From positions 1-64,000 of the forward strand of contig CAXXHH010000003.1 of assembly GCA_963663005.2 (NCBI GenBank): a DNA stretch of 64,000 nt. The letters are read 5' to 3'. The stretch is from CAINVV01 sp963663005 (GTDB lineage Bacteria; Bacteroidota; Bacteroidia; Bacteroidales; Prolixibacteraceae). Below, one piece after another: positions 38,075 to 47,050 of the stretch; position 1 is the first letter of the stretch, and each line of letters starts with the position of its first letter. A model generated the notes under the pieces. It was not told the origin of the DNA. It saw only the letters and a program-made list of their open reading frames with translations, and did not search any database. Made by a program: the position numbers and the translations under genes.

Positions 38075-39505
38075 TTGAATACTAAATTGAAATTTGACAT
38101 AAAAAGCGGTGGATTTTTGCTGGCTTCCCTTGCGCTGATCCTGTTTTTTTGGTGGTTACTGAAAGATCCTACGCGCCATTTTACCGAAAGCATACCTGGT
38201 CAGGATAATCGTGGCAACGATTCTGCGTTGGTAAATGAAGCCGTGAAAATCGGGGATAAATTTCAACTTTTTGGTAGTTCGCAATCTGGTTCAAAAGCTA
38301 CCTGGACAAATTTCAGAGGCGCTAATTATGATAATATTGTCACGAATTCAGGGCAGCTAAGAAATTCATGGACGGGGAATCAACCCGAGATACGTTGGTC
38401 TGTTGAGCTAGGTGAAGGACATGCCGGGCCTGCCGTGTACGAAGGAAGAGTCTATCTCATGGATTATGATGAAAAGAAAAGAGAAGATGCGCTTCGTTGC
38501 TTTGCCTTAGAAGATGGAAAGGAACTGTGGCGTCGTTCGTACGAAGTCACGTTGAAAAGGAATCATGGAATGTCCAGGACGGTGCCTGCCGTTACGGCTG
38601 ATTATGTTGTCACTATTGGTCCGCGTTGCCATGTTATGTGTGTTAAACGGGAGTCCGGCGATCTGCTTTGGGGAATTGATATGGTAAAACAATATAAGAC
38701 GGAGGTGCCGCTTTGGTTTACCGGACAATGTCCAATGATCGATAAGAATAAAGTAATTATCGCTCCTGGTGGAAGTGTAATCATGGCAGCTGTAGATTGC
38801 GCAACAGGCACAACACTTTGGGAGACGCCTAATCCTGGTAATTTTAAGATGTCTCACTCTTCTGTCATGCCATGGACATTGAATGGCAAAAAGATGTACG
38901 TTTACAGCGCCGTCGGTGGCGTGTTGGGCGTCTCGGCAGAAGGACCGGATGAGGGGAAAATTCTGTGGCAATCCGGTGCATGGAATCATGCAGTGGTAGC
39001 TCCTGCTCCAGTCTGTTTTCCGGATGGCAAGGTATTTCTAAGCGCCGGTTATGGTGCCGGAAGTATGATGATTCAGGTTACGCAGTCATCCAATGAATAT
39101 GCTGTTAAGGTGCTGAAAGAATATCCACCCAAAAGCGGCTTGGCAAGTGAACAGCAAACACCGGTTGTATGGAATGGATTGCTTTATGGGATCCAGCCGA
39201 AAGATGCCGGACCATTACGCAATCAGTTGATCTGCGTCAGTCCGGAGGATGTGACTAAAATTATATGGTCTTCAGGTAAAGAAGGAAGATTTGGATTGGG
39301 GCCATACCTGATCGCCGACAATAAAATGTTTGTACTGAGTGACGATGGAACGCTGACAATGCTTAAGCCGGATGCGAAAAAATATATCCAGCTGGCGCAA
39401 AAAAAACTATTCGACGGTAGCGATGCATGGGCTCCGATGGCTTTGGCGGATGGCCGGCTGTTACTTCGTGATTCCAAGACCATGTATTGTGTCAGCGTAA
39501 ACTGA
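38075..39505 (+). CDS. Membrane-anchored PQQ-like beta-propeller protein 3
   Basis: A 476-residue protein from a TTG start (no ATG lies near the N-terminus). An uncleaved-looking anchor, LLASLALILFFWWLL, is followed by a spacer and the propeller start TWTNFRGANYDNIV. Later blades include HVMCVKRESGDLLWGIDM and MAAVDCATGTTLWETP. The N-terminal anchor would hold the propeller on the outer face of the inner membrane, unlike the two preceding secreted paralogues. Differently anchored copies within one operon suggest distinct positions in one chain or complex. Confidence 0.85.
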   Translation: MNTKLKFDIKSGGFLLASLALILFFWWLLKDPTRHFTESIPGQDNRGNDSALVNEAVKIGDKFQLFGSSQSGSKATWTNFRGANYDNIVTNSGQLRNSWTGNQPEIRWSVELGEGHAGPAVYEGRVYLMDYDEKKREDALRCFALEDGKELWRRSYEVTLKRNHGMSRTVPAVTADYVVTIGPRCHVMCVKRESGDLLWGIDMVKQYKTEVPLWFTGQCPMIDKNKVIIAPGGSVIMAAVDCATGTTLWETPNPGNFKMSHSSVMPWTLNGKKMYVYSAVGGVLGVSAEGPDEGKILWQSGAWNHAVVAPAPVCFPDGKVFLSAGYGAGSMMIQVTQSSNEYAVKVLKEYPPKSGLASEQQTPVVWNGLLYGIQPKDAGPLRNQLICVSPEDVTKIIWSSGKEGRFGLGPYLIADNKMFVLSDDGTLTMLKPDAKKYIQLAQKKLFDGSDAWAPMALADGRLLLRDSKTMYCVSVN

Positions 39506-39595
39506 TTTTGAAAGAAATCCGGTGAGTGGTAAACCTGCCGGGAGAATTTGAACCGGGGCAATTTCGTGAGGCAATTAAAAACAAGGGATTAATAT

Positions 39596-40570
39596 ATGAA
39601 ACGAAAACACGTAAATATTCTTCTGATACTGATGACTTTGGCCGTAATTTTTATTATCTGCAAAGATTTCATCGGAAATAAAGCTGGCAAGAATATTGAA
39701 AATCCTTACAAATACGATTTAGAAGAATTCAAAAAAATTGACAGCACCGCGGTTTTGTACAAAGAAGCAATTACCTTTTCGGTGGAAGCCGATTCATTAA
39801 AAGGGATTGCCGCCATGGGCAAACAAATTCTGATTGTTACAGAGAAATTTCTACTGACCTACGACTATTCCGGAAAGGAGTTGTCCAGAGTTTTGCTGCC
39901 TGACACTGCGAATTGCATCGCTCCCAACCCGACGAATAAGGTGTGGATAGGAATGCTGCATTCTGTTGCTTCGTTTGATTTGAAAGGGAAAATATTGGAT
40001 AAATGGAATTCATTTGACAGCCGATCCGTGATCACTTCGCTGGCCGTTAGGGATTCTGCAGTCTATGTGGCAGACGCTGGCAACCGGGTTGTTTACAAAT
40101 GCAATACAAAAGGAAATATCCTTGAAAAGATTGGAGAAAAGGATGAAGTAAAAGGAGTTCCCGGGTACATTATTCCGAGTCCGTATTTTGATTTAGCTTT
40201 TGATGATAATGGATTTCTGTGGGTAGCAAATACCGGACGCCACACACTGGAAAACTACAATCATGATGGTTCATTGCGTACCTCATGGGGAAAAGCCTCC
40301 ACGAAAATTGATGGGTTTTACGGATGCTGCAATCCGGCACAATTCGCCATACTTCCGGACAATTCGTTTATCACCAGCGAAAAAGGGATTCCCCGCATCA
40401 AATTGTACGATCAACATGGTGTACTGAAGGGAATTGTTGCGTCACCGGAAATGTTTGCAAATGGTTGGTATGCGGCTGATATTGCTGTTGATTCAGAAGA
40501 GCGGATTTTAGCGCTCGACCTCGACAGGCGCCAAGTGCGAATATTTGAAAGGAAACAAAATGGCAACTAA
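39596..40570 (+). CDS. NHL-type beta-propeller protein with N-terminal membrane anchor
   Basis: A 324-residue protein with an N-terminal hydrophobic segment (NILLILMTLAVIFIICKDF), then NHL-like blades: ITSLAVRDSAVYVADAGNRV, YFDLAFDDNGFLWVANTGRH and DIAVDSEERILALDLDRRQV. A distinctive GCCNPAQFAILPDNSF segment contains two adjacent cysteines. NHL propellers are usually scaffolds or sensors; here the export signal and neighbours place it in the periplasm with the ferredoxins. It overlaps the following small gene by 11 bp. The CC pair could be a vicinal disulfide or a metal ligand, which is speculation. Confidence 0.82.
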   Translation: MKRKHVNILLILMTLAVIFIICKDFIGNKAGKNIENPYKYDLEEFKKIDSTAVLYKEAITFSVEADSLKGIAAMGKQILIVTEKFLLTYDYSGKELSRVLLPDTANCIAPNPTNKVWIGMLHSVASFDLKGKILDKWNSFDSRSVITSLAVRDSAVYVADAGNRVVYKCNTKGNILEKIGEKDEVKGVPGYIIPSPYFDLAFDDNGFLWVANTGRHTLENYNHDGSLRTSWGKASTKIDGFYGCCNPAQFAILPDNSFITSEKGIPRIKLYDQHGVLKGIVASPEMFANGWYAADIAVDSEERILALDLDRRQVRIFERKQNGN

Positions 40571-40778
40571 CAGAAGGGAATTTTTCAGAAAAGTTGGCCG
40601 ACTTACATGCTTGTCGGCCATGGTCGGAGGCACGGTCTATTTGGTGACTGAAAACCGCATCAGTATGAATGGTTGCGGAAATAATCAGTTTTGCAGTAAA
40701 TGTCAGCAGATTGCCAGCTGCAATCTGGATCCGGCAAAAAAGCAGCGGGATACAGAAATGAGTAACAAAGGTTTATAA
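40560..40778 (+). CDS. Small Tat-signal cysteine-rich protein
   Basis: A 72-residue protein starting at the ATG at 40560, inside the end of the NHL gene. The N-terminus MATNRREFFRKVGRL followed by a hydrophobic stretch (LSAMVGGTVYLV) looks like a twin-arginine signal or anchor. The short mature part has four cysteines in NGCGNNQFCSKCQQIASC. Tat export implies folding or cofactor insertion before export, and the cysteines could bind one iron-sulfur cluster or another metal. It sits 7 bp before the Tat ferredoxin gene and could be its partner. I recognise no named family. Confidence 0.75.
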   Translation: MATNRREFFRKVGRLTCLSAMVGGTVYLVTENRISMNGCGNNQFCSKCQQIASCNLDPAKKQRDTEMSNKGL

Positions 40779-40785
40779 CGAAGAT

Positions 40786-41382
40786 ATGGTTGAGAAGTCC
40801 GAACCAAAAAATACCGCAAGACGAAGCTTCCTGAAAAGCAGCATGCAGATTGCATTGGGCGGCTCACTGGTAGGCATAGCAACGTTTTCCGTATTGAAAT
40901 CGAAGGCTAACGGATTGGTCTGGCAGATCGATCCATTTAAATGTGTGCAATGCGGACGCTGCGCTACCGAATGTGTCATGATGCCGTCGGCGGTAAAATG
41001 TGTTCATGCCTATAATTTGTGCGGATATTGTGATTTATGCGGAGGTTATTTGAAGCCTGATTCAAATGCCCGAAGCACGGCTGCCGAGAACCAACTCTGT
41101 CCGACCGCGGCAATCAAACGAAAGTTTATTGAGGATCCATTTTATGAATATGTCATCGATGAAGATTTGTGCATCGGATGTGCGAAATGCGTTGCGGGAT
41201 GCACTTCGTTTGGAAATGGATCTTTGCATTTGCAGATTCGGCACAACCTGTGTAAAAATTGTAACCAATGTGCCATTGCACGACTTTGTCCGGCAGAGGC
41301 ATTTGTGCGTGTGCCGGCAAGCAAACCATATCTGATAAAGGGTGGCTTCAAAAAAGAACTGATAAGCAAGGATAAAATTTAA
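40786..41382 (+). CDS. Tat-exported multi-[4Fe-4S] ferredoxin (NapG-like)
   Basis: A 198-residue protein with a twin-arginine signal (ARRSFLKSS, Arg12-Arg13, then a hydrophobic stretch to about residue 38). The mature part shows at least three cluster-binding sets: CVQCGRCATEC from Cys53, a CGYCDLC set, CIGCAKCVAGC, and CKNCNQCAIARLCP. It resembles NapG/periplasmic ferredoxins that take electrons from a NapH-type membrane partner. Such a partner is encoded immediately downstream (41444). No nitrate reductase genes occur nearby, so the electron acceptor here must be different. The family call is firm; the pathway is open. Confidence 0.9.
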   Translation: MVEKSEPKNTARRSFLKSSMQIALGGSLVGIATFSVLKSKANGLVWQIDPFKCVQCGRCATECVMMPSAVKCVHAYNLCGYCDLCGGYLKPDSNARSTAAENQLCPTAAIKRKFIEDPFYEYVIDEDLCIGCAKCVAGCTSFGNGSLHLQIRHNLCKNCNQCAIARLCPAEAFVRVPASKPYLIKGGFKKELISKDKI

Positions 41383-41443
41383 TGTCAAGGTTCTCGTTGT
41401 GGGTCCCTAAATGACATGTCAACAAATTGTTTAATAGCAACGA

Positions 41444-42709
41444 ATGATTCGACTCGTAAAATATTTTTTGATTCTGGTAGTGCTGACCTTTGATGCGGTT
41501 ACCTCGATGGCCGTCGAAGCGCAACAGAGGTTTCCGATGCCTGAATTTGCCACCGGATATAAACAGCCCTTCACAACAGCGCCATCCGCCCGATTTCAAT
41601 TTCTGGAGTATTTAGATGTTGTACTGCTGCTTGTGGTTCTGTTGACTACCACCTGGTTGGTGCTTAAAAAACGTTCCCGAAAGGGGGTCTTCTGGATTTC
41701 GGTATTATCCTTGTTATATTTCGGTTTCTATCGGGAAGGCTGTATTTGTTCAGTTGGTTCCATCCAAAATATCATCCTGGGAATCGTCGATCCCACGTAT
41801 GCGATACCTGTCACCGCCCTGATTTTTTTCCTTTTACCGCTTGTTTTTGCTCTATTTGCCGGACGCGTGTTCTGCGCCGGTGCATGTCCGCTCGGAGCTA
41901 TTCAGGACATCGTGGCGTTTAGGCCCATCACGCTACCAAAATGGATTCAGCAAATTCTGGGACTGATCCCATATTTGTATCTCGGATTGGCCGTTTTATA
42001 CGTGGTTACCAAATCTGATTTTATTATTTGTCGGTACGATCCGTTTGTGGGAATTTTCAGATTCGATGCTCCGTTTCATATGCTGGCTCTTGGTGTTCTT
42101 TTTCTGCTGATTGGCGTTTTCGTGGCACGACCCTATTGCAGGTTCTTTTGCCCTTACGGCGTTCTGCTCGGCTGGATGTCGAAATTTTCCTCCAGTCACA
42201 TGAGTATAACCCCATCAGCCTGTATCCAATGTAAATTATGCGCGAACTCCTGTCCGTTCGGCGCCATCGATGAACCAATCGTGGAAACCGGAAAACGACG
42301 CAGCAATGTGAACAGGTACATGACTTATTTTCTCTTAGTTCCACTTTGGATTGGAATTGGCGGATTTGCCGGATCCAAGATGCACGTTCCGCTTTCACTT
42401 ATCAACAGGACGGTCTATCTGGCCGATTTAATTGTCAAACATCCTGAGGTAAAGAATGACCCGAACAACATCGATGTACGGACTTTTATGAGCATGGGAA
42501 AATCTACCGAGAAATTGGTCGCAGAAGCGGTGGCAATCCGGAGGCAATTTTATATAGGTGGCTGGCTGTTAGGTGGATTCATGGGATTGGTGATTGGAAC
42601 CAGTCTGATTCGTTTGTCAACTTTTAGAAGAAGGGACGATTGGGAGCCTAACAGGACTAATTGCCTGAGTTGCGCACGATGCATCCCATATTGTCCGGTC
42701 AAAGAGTGA
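41444..42709 (+). CDS. NapH/NosR-like membrane 4Fe-4S protein
   Basis: A 421-residue membrane protein with about six hydrophobic segments. Two CxxxCP motifs of the NapH/NosR/CcoG type sit in FCAGACPLGAIQD and CRFFCPYGVLLG, and an extra CICS site in REGCICSVGS. A soluble ferredoxin stretch, CIQCKLCANSCPFGAI, follows, and the C-terminus has CLSCARCIPYCPVKE. An N-terminal signal-like helix precedes RFPMPEFATGYKQPF. NosR's FMN-binding domain is absent. Such proteins pass electrons from quinol or cytoplasmic donors across the inner membrane to a periplasmic ferredoxin, here probably the preceding gene product. It is the likely membrane hub of the cluster. Confidence 0.9.
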   Translation: MIRLVKYFLILVVLTFDAVTSMAVEAQQRFPMPEFATGYKQPFTTAPSARFQFLEYLDVVLLLVVLLTTTWLVLKKRSRKGVFWISVLSLLYFGFYREGCICSVGSIQNIILGIVDPTYAIPVTALIFFLLPLVFALFAGRVFCAGACPLGAIQDIVAFRPITLPKWIQQILGLIPYLYLGLAVLYVVTKSDFIICRYDPFVGIFRFDAPFHMLALGVLFLLIGVFVARPYCRFFCPYGVLLGWMSKFSSSHMSITPSACIQCKLCANSCPFGAIDEPIVETGKRRSNVNRYMTYFLLVPLWIGIGGFAGSKMHVPLSLINRTVYLADLIVKHPEVKNDPNNIDVRTFMSMGKSTEKLVAEAVAIRRQFYIGGWLLGGFMGLVIGTSLIRLSTFRRRDDWEPNRTNCLSCARCIPYCPVKE

Positions 42710-42735
42710 CTTATTACTATCAATAGTAAAATTTT

Positions 42736-44595
42736 ATGAGCATATTTAATCTTTCTGATAACGATAAAATCAAACTTGCTTCGCGAGTTGGCTGGTTCGC
42801 TGCATTTTTTTCATTGATAATGACGTTTTTGCTGATTACCAATTTCGTTCAGTCGAAGTTGAACGACCCGATCAACAACAAGACGATTCCGGCATTGGTA
42901 AAACGCCTCAGCCAAAATCCTTCCGATGAAAATTTAAAACAAGAGATCAGAGCATTCGATCTCATTGCCAGAAAGGCCTATTTTACAACTCAATGGCAGA
43001 TCCGTACCGGTAGTTATCTGTTGATGTTGGGAGTATTGATCACCATACTTTCGGTGAGAACCATAACCTCCCTGAAATCCGGATTGCAGGAGATGGACCG
43101 GATTAATAATCCCAAAAGATTGGATGAGTTATTGGCCAGGAAATGGGTCATTTATGCGGGCTCAGGATTATTTGTCGTGGCGATACTTTCAGGCTTTCTT
43201 TCCAGCAATTTATTGAAAGACTTCAAAGTTGACGAAAACGAAAATAACACAGAGGTAAAATCTGTGGCTGTTTCAGCTCCTCCGGTTCAAAATCAGGTAA
43301 ATGTATCTGACACCACAGCTAAATTGGATGGTTCGAAGGGCTCTGTGAATAAAGTCGGCATTGATTCGACCGTCAACAAGGTAGTTCCAGAACAGGGTAA
43401 GCCGGCCCAAACGGCAACTCCTACACCTTTCCCGACTACTGGAGAATTAAAGGCAAACTATCCGTTCTTCCGCGGACCGGAAGGAATCGGTGTGGCATAT
43501 CAAAAGAACGTACCATCCGAATGGAACGGTGCAAGTGGCAAAAATGTTATCTGGAAGGTAAAAATTCCTAAAGCCGGATTCAGTTCTCCGATTATTTGGG
43601 GCAATCAGCTATTTGTTACCGGTGCAGACGCGCAGGCAAGAATGGTTTATTGTTATGATAAGAACAACGGAAAATTACTTTGGGAAGCCGCTGCCGACAA
43701 AATCGCTGGCTCTCCTGCGGGCGTACCAAAAGTGACCACAGATACCGGACTCGCCGCTCCAACGATGGCAACTGATGGCCGTGCCGTATTTGCCATCTTC
43801 GCGACTGGTGATGTAATTGCATTTGATATGGCGGGCAATCGGCTTTGGGCAAGAAACCTGGGATTACCTGATAACCATTACGGGCACTCCTCTTCGTTGA
43901 TTATTTATAAGGACAAATTGCTTATTCAGTACGATACCAATAAAACAGGAAAACTCATTGCCGTGTCTACTAAATCGGGTGAAACCGTTTGGGAGACACT
44001 CCGGAAATCCAAAATTGCCTGGTCCTCTCCTGCCCTGGTTAACACCGGAAAAAATAGCGAATTGATCTTGTCCTCGAATCCAAATGTGAGTGGCTATAAT
44101 CCCGAGACCGGGAAAGAAATATGGTCGGTAGACTGTCTCTCCGGGGAAGTCGGTCCTTCGATAGGATATTCCGATGGAATGGTATTTGCGGCAAATGAAT
44201 ACGCAAAATTAGTTGGCATCAAGCTAGGTGCAAATCCTGAAATAGCTTGGGAATCCGACGAATTCCTGCCGGAAGTATCCAGTCCGTTAGCGGTTAAAGG
44301 ATTACTATATATTGCAACCTCTTACGGTGTTTTCGCCTGTTTCGATGCGAAAACCGGGAAGAAAAATTGGAGTCAGGAATATGGCGACTCCTTCTATGCT
44401 TCACCGATTTTTGCAGATGGGAAAGTTTATATTACAGATATGTCAGGTAAAACACATATAGTAAAGGCAACACCCGACTACCAATTGATTGGCACCCCAG
44501 AATTAGGTGAGAAGTCTGTTTGCTCACCCGTGTTTGCAGAAGGAAGAATATATCTTCGGGGAATTAATCAATTGTATTGTATTGGGTCAAAATAA
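42736..44595 (+). CDS. Membrane PQQ-like beta-propeller protein 4 with three N-terminal helices
   Basis: A 619-residue protein. Three membrane helices (about residues 20-42, 90-112 and 135-160) precede a low-complexity linker rich in Pro, Thr, Val and Ala (about 170-235). A PQQ-like propeller then starts at YPFFRGPEGIGVAY, with blades such as GKLIAVSTKSGETVWETL and GVFACFDAKTGKKNWSQEY. The N-terminal helical module is unlike the other propellers here and could dock to the adjacent NapH-like protein. It lies 26 bp after that gene and 15 bp before the NADH dehydrogenase gene. No haem or PQQ catalytic signature is visible. Confidence 0.87.
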   Translation: MSIFNLSDNDKIKLASRVGWFAAFFSLIMTFLLITNFVQSKLNDPINNKTIPALVKRLSQNPSDENLKQEIRAFDLIARKAYFTTQWQIRTGSYLLMLGVLITILSVRTITSLKSGLQEMDRINNPKRLDELLARKWVIYAGSGLFVVAILSGFLSSNLLKDFKVDENENNTEVKSVAVSAPPVQNQVNVSDTTAKLDGSKGSVNKVGIDSTVNKVVPEQGKPAQTATPTPFPTTGELKANYPFFRGPEGIGVAYQKNVPSEWNGASGKNVIWKVKIPKAGFSSPIIWGNQLFVTGADAQARMVYCYDKNNGKLLWEAAADKIAGSPAGVPKVTTDTGLAAPTMATDGRAVFAIFATGDVIAFDMAGNRLWARNLGLPDNHYGHSSSLIIYKDKLLIQYDTNKTGKLIAVSTKSGETVWETLRKSKIAWSSPALVNTGKNSELILSSNPNVSGYNPETGKEIWSVDCLSGEVGPSIGYSDGMVFAANEYAKLVGIKLGANPEIAWESDEFLPEVSSPLAVKGLLYIATSYGVFACFDAKTGKKNWSQEYGDSFYASPIFADGKVYITDMSGKTHIVKATPDYQLIGTPELGEKSVCSPVFAEGRIYLRGINQLYCIGSK

Positions 44596-44610
44596 TCAGA
44601 TAAGGAAAAC

Positions 44611-46968
44611 GTGAACGAAACAATATTCATCTATCAGGCAGTAGATCAAATCATTGACCAGAAGGGGCGATCGGCTGATTCTGTGATACCGATACTGCAG
44701 GCTATTCAGCTGAAATTTAACTATTTGCCTGAGGATGCTTTAAAATATGTTTGTAAAAAGACCGCCATCACACCGGAACAGATTGTTGGCGTTGCTTCGT
44801 TTTATTCGCAGTTCAGGATGCAGCCCGTTGGAGAGCATATTATCAAGGTGTGCGTTGGAACTGCCTGTCATGTGAAAGGTGCCAACCATGTGTATGATAC
44901 GCTCCGTCGACATTTTAAACTCACCGGTGACCAGGATACGGATGCTTCAGGAAAATATACAGTCGAAAAGGTTTCCTGCCTCGGCTGCTGTACGCTTGCT
45001 CCTGTTGTTCAGATAGATGAAATAACGTACGGCCATGTAATATCCGAAAAGGTTGAAAGCATGCTGACCGATTTTGAGCAGCATTCGGGTAATCCGAAAT
45101 CGGAAAAAGGGCTTTTCAGGAGCGCTTCAGGCGATGAAATTCAAGGAGAAATCAGAATTGGACTGGGTTCCTGTTGTGTGGCATCCGGTAGTGAAGAGGT
45201 AAAAAAGGCGGTCGAGGAGACAGTGGCAGACACGGGGATTAAAGTGAGCCTTAAAAATGTGGGGTGTGTCGGAATGTGCCATCAGGTGCCGCTGGTAGAA
45301 GTAATTCCTTTTGATAAAAAGCCGATATTATATGCCAAGGTCAAACCCGAAGAGATTCAGGGTATCATCGCCACTCATTTTAAACCTCCGGGCTATCTCA
45401 ATAAACTAAAAAATAACATCTACCATTTGTTTGAAAAAGCACAGACGAGTGCTGTTTGGGATGGTGTTAAACAATATTCGATCGATGCGCGGGAAAAGCA
45501 GGTCACCGATTTTTTAGATCGGCAGATACCAATTGCTACCCGGTACCGGGGTGTCATTAATCCGCTCGATTTGGAGGAATACAAGGCACATAAAGGTTTC
45601 GAAGCCCTGAAGACCTGCCTCACTGAGATGTCATCCAAACAGATAATTGAGGCAATCAAAGATAGCGGTTTACGGGGCAGAGGTGGCGCCGGATTTCCTA
45701 CCGGATTAAAATGGGATCTGGTTTCACATCACATTTCGGATACGAAATACCTGATTTGCAACGGAGATGAGGGCGATCCCGGCGCATTCATGGATCGGAT
45801 GCTATTGGAGTCATATCCATATCGGGTCATTGAAGGAATGTTGATTGGTGCATACGCAGTAAATGCAACGCAGGGATACGTCTATATCCGCGCTGAATAT
45901 CCGTTGGCAGTCGTTCGGATTCGTCAGGCACTAATCAATTGCAGGGAGAACAATCTGCTTGGAAAGAACATCTTAGGAACAAACTTCTCATTCGATATCG
46001 CTATTTATGAAGGCGCTGGCGCTTTCGTCTGCGGTGAAGAGTCTGCCCTTATTGCCTCTATTGAGGGTCAGCGGGGTTTTCCGCGCATTCGTCCGCCATT
46101 TCCCGCCGAAAAGGGGTTATGGGAAAAGCCGACGCTCATAAATAACACGGAAACATTTGCGCAAGTCTCCTACATCATCAATGAGGGCGCGGAGAAATTT
46201 TCTTCGATTGGAAGTCCGACCAGCAAAGGAACCAAGGTATTTGCCTTGGCGGGGAAAGTCAACCGGGGTGGATTAATCGAGGTGCCAATGGGGATTACAG
46301 TCCGGCAGATTGTTGAAGAAATTGGAGGAGGAGTCCAAAACGGGAAAAAATTCAAGGCAGTGCAGATTGGCGGACCATCCGGCGGATGCGTGCCTGTTCA
46401 ATTATACGACACGCCAATAGATTATGAATCCCTGCTGGAAGTTGGTGCAATGATGGGGTCTGGAGGATTGGTAGTTCTTGACGAGAACGACTGCATGGTG
46501 GATATTGCACGCTATTTCTTATCGTTCACCCAACATGAGTCGTGTGGAAAATGCACTTTCTGCCGCATTGGAACCAAGAAAATGCTGGATATTCTCACGA
46601 AGATCACTTCAGGGAAAGGTGTGGAGAAAGATTTGGACGAACTGGAACATCTTGCCGGCTGGACGAAGAAGGGTAGCCTGTGCGGATTAGGTAAATCAGC
46701 TCCAAATCCGATTCTTTCGACCTTGAGATACTTTCGGGAAGAGTACATTGCCCACATCAATGGCAAATGTCCTGCCGGAAAATGCTCCGATCTGATCCGG
46801 TACCAGATTAACGATTTGTGTATCGGATGCACGAAATGTGCACAAAAATGTCCGACAGAAGCAATTCTCTTTAAACCGCATCAAAAACATGAAGTTATAA
46901 CCGACCTTTGTATCAAATGCGATGCATGCCGGGAGGTTTGTCCGGTTGAAGCGGTGGATATAATTTAA
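44611..46968 (+). CDS. Fused NuoE-NuoF/HydB-type NADH dehydrogenase subunit
   Basis: A 785-residue protein from a GTG start. A NuoE domain (Cys81, Cys86, Cys123, Cys127, a [2Fe-2S] thioredoxin-like site) is followed by a second thioredoxin-like ferredoxin (Cys188/189, Cys219, Cys223). Then comes a NuoF domain with GRGGAGFPTG at 356-365, the FMN/NADH site GDEGDPGAFMDR and the N3-type [4Fe-4S] site ESCGKCTFC (from Cys645). The C-terminus carries two [4Fe-4S] sets (CIGCTKCAQKCP, CIKCDACREVCP). This is the HydB/NfnA-like layout of NADH-linked flavin enzymes, but no hydrogenase or Complex I gene accompanies it. It probably oxidises NADH, or reduces NAD+, for the neighbouring membrane chain. Confidence 0.93.
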   Translation: MNETIFIYQAVDQIIDQKGRSADSVIPILQAIQLKFNYLPEDALKYVCKKTAITPEQIVGVASFYSQFRMQPVGEHIIKVCVGTACHVKGANHVYDTLRRHFKLTGDQDTDASGKYTVEKVSCLGCCTLAPVVQIDEITYGHVISEKVESMLTDFEQHSGNPKSEKGLFRSASGDEIQGEIRIGLGSCCVASGSEEVKKAVEETVADTGIKVSLKNVGCVGMCHQVPLVEVIPFDKKPILYAKVKPEEIQGIIATHFKPPGYLNKLKNNIYHLFEKAQTSAVWDGVKQYSIDAREKQVTDFLDRQIPIATRYRGVINPLDLEEYKAHKGFEALKTCLTEMSSKQIIEAIKDSGLRGRGGAGFPTGLKWDLVSHHISDTKYLICNGDEGDPGAFMDRMLLESYPYRVIEGMLIGAYAVNATQGYVYIRAEYPLAVVRIRQALINCRENNLLGKNILGTNFSFDIAIYEGAGAFVCGEESALIASIEGQRGFPRIRPPFPAEKGLWEKPTLINNTETFAQVSYIINEGAEKFSSIGSPTSKGTKVFALAGKVNRGGLIEVPMGITVRQIVEEIGGGVQNGKKFKAVQIGGPSGGCVPVQLYDTPIDYESLLEVGAMMGSGGLVVLDENDCMVDIARYFLSFTQHESCGKCTFCRIGTKKMLDILTKITSGKGVEKDLDELEHLAGWTKKGSLCGLGKSAPNPILSTLRYFREEYIAHINGKCPAGKCSDLIRYQINDLCIGCTKCAQKCPTEAILFKPHQKHEVITDLCIKCDACREVCPVEAVDII

Positions 46969-47050
46969 TATAAGTTGCGGAACGGAAAGACGATCATACT
47001 CTTTCAACTCTGCAATGCAAAAAACACTAATAGCCAAACGCTATTTTGAT

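Noticed and set aside
40786..42709. Periplasmic nitrate reductase (Nap) or nitrous-oxide reductase (Nos) locus
   Set aside because: Only NapG/NapH-like electron carriers occur; NapA, NapB and NosZ are absent.
35596..44595. True PQQ-dependent dehydrogenases
   Set aside because: The propellers are mostly about 400 residues, with no visible haem motif, adjacent-cysteine ring or catalytic segment of quinoprotein dehydrogenases; only the fold is supported.
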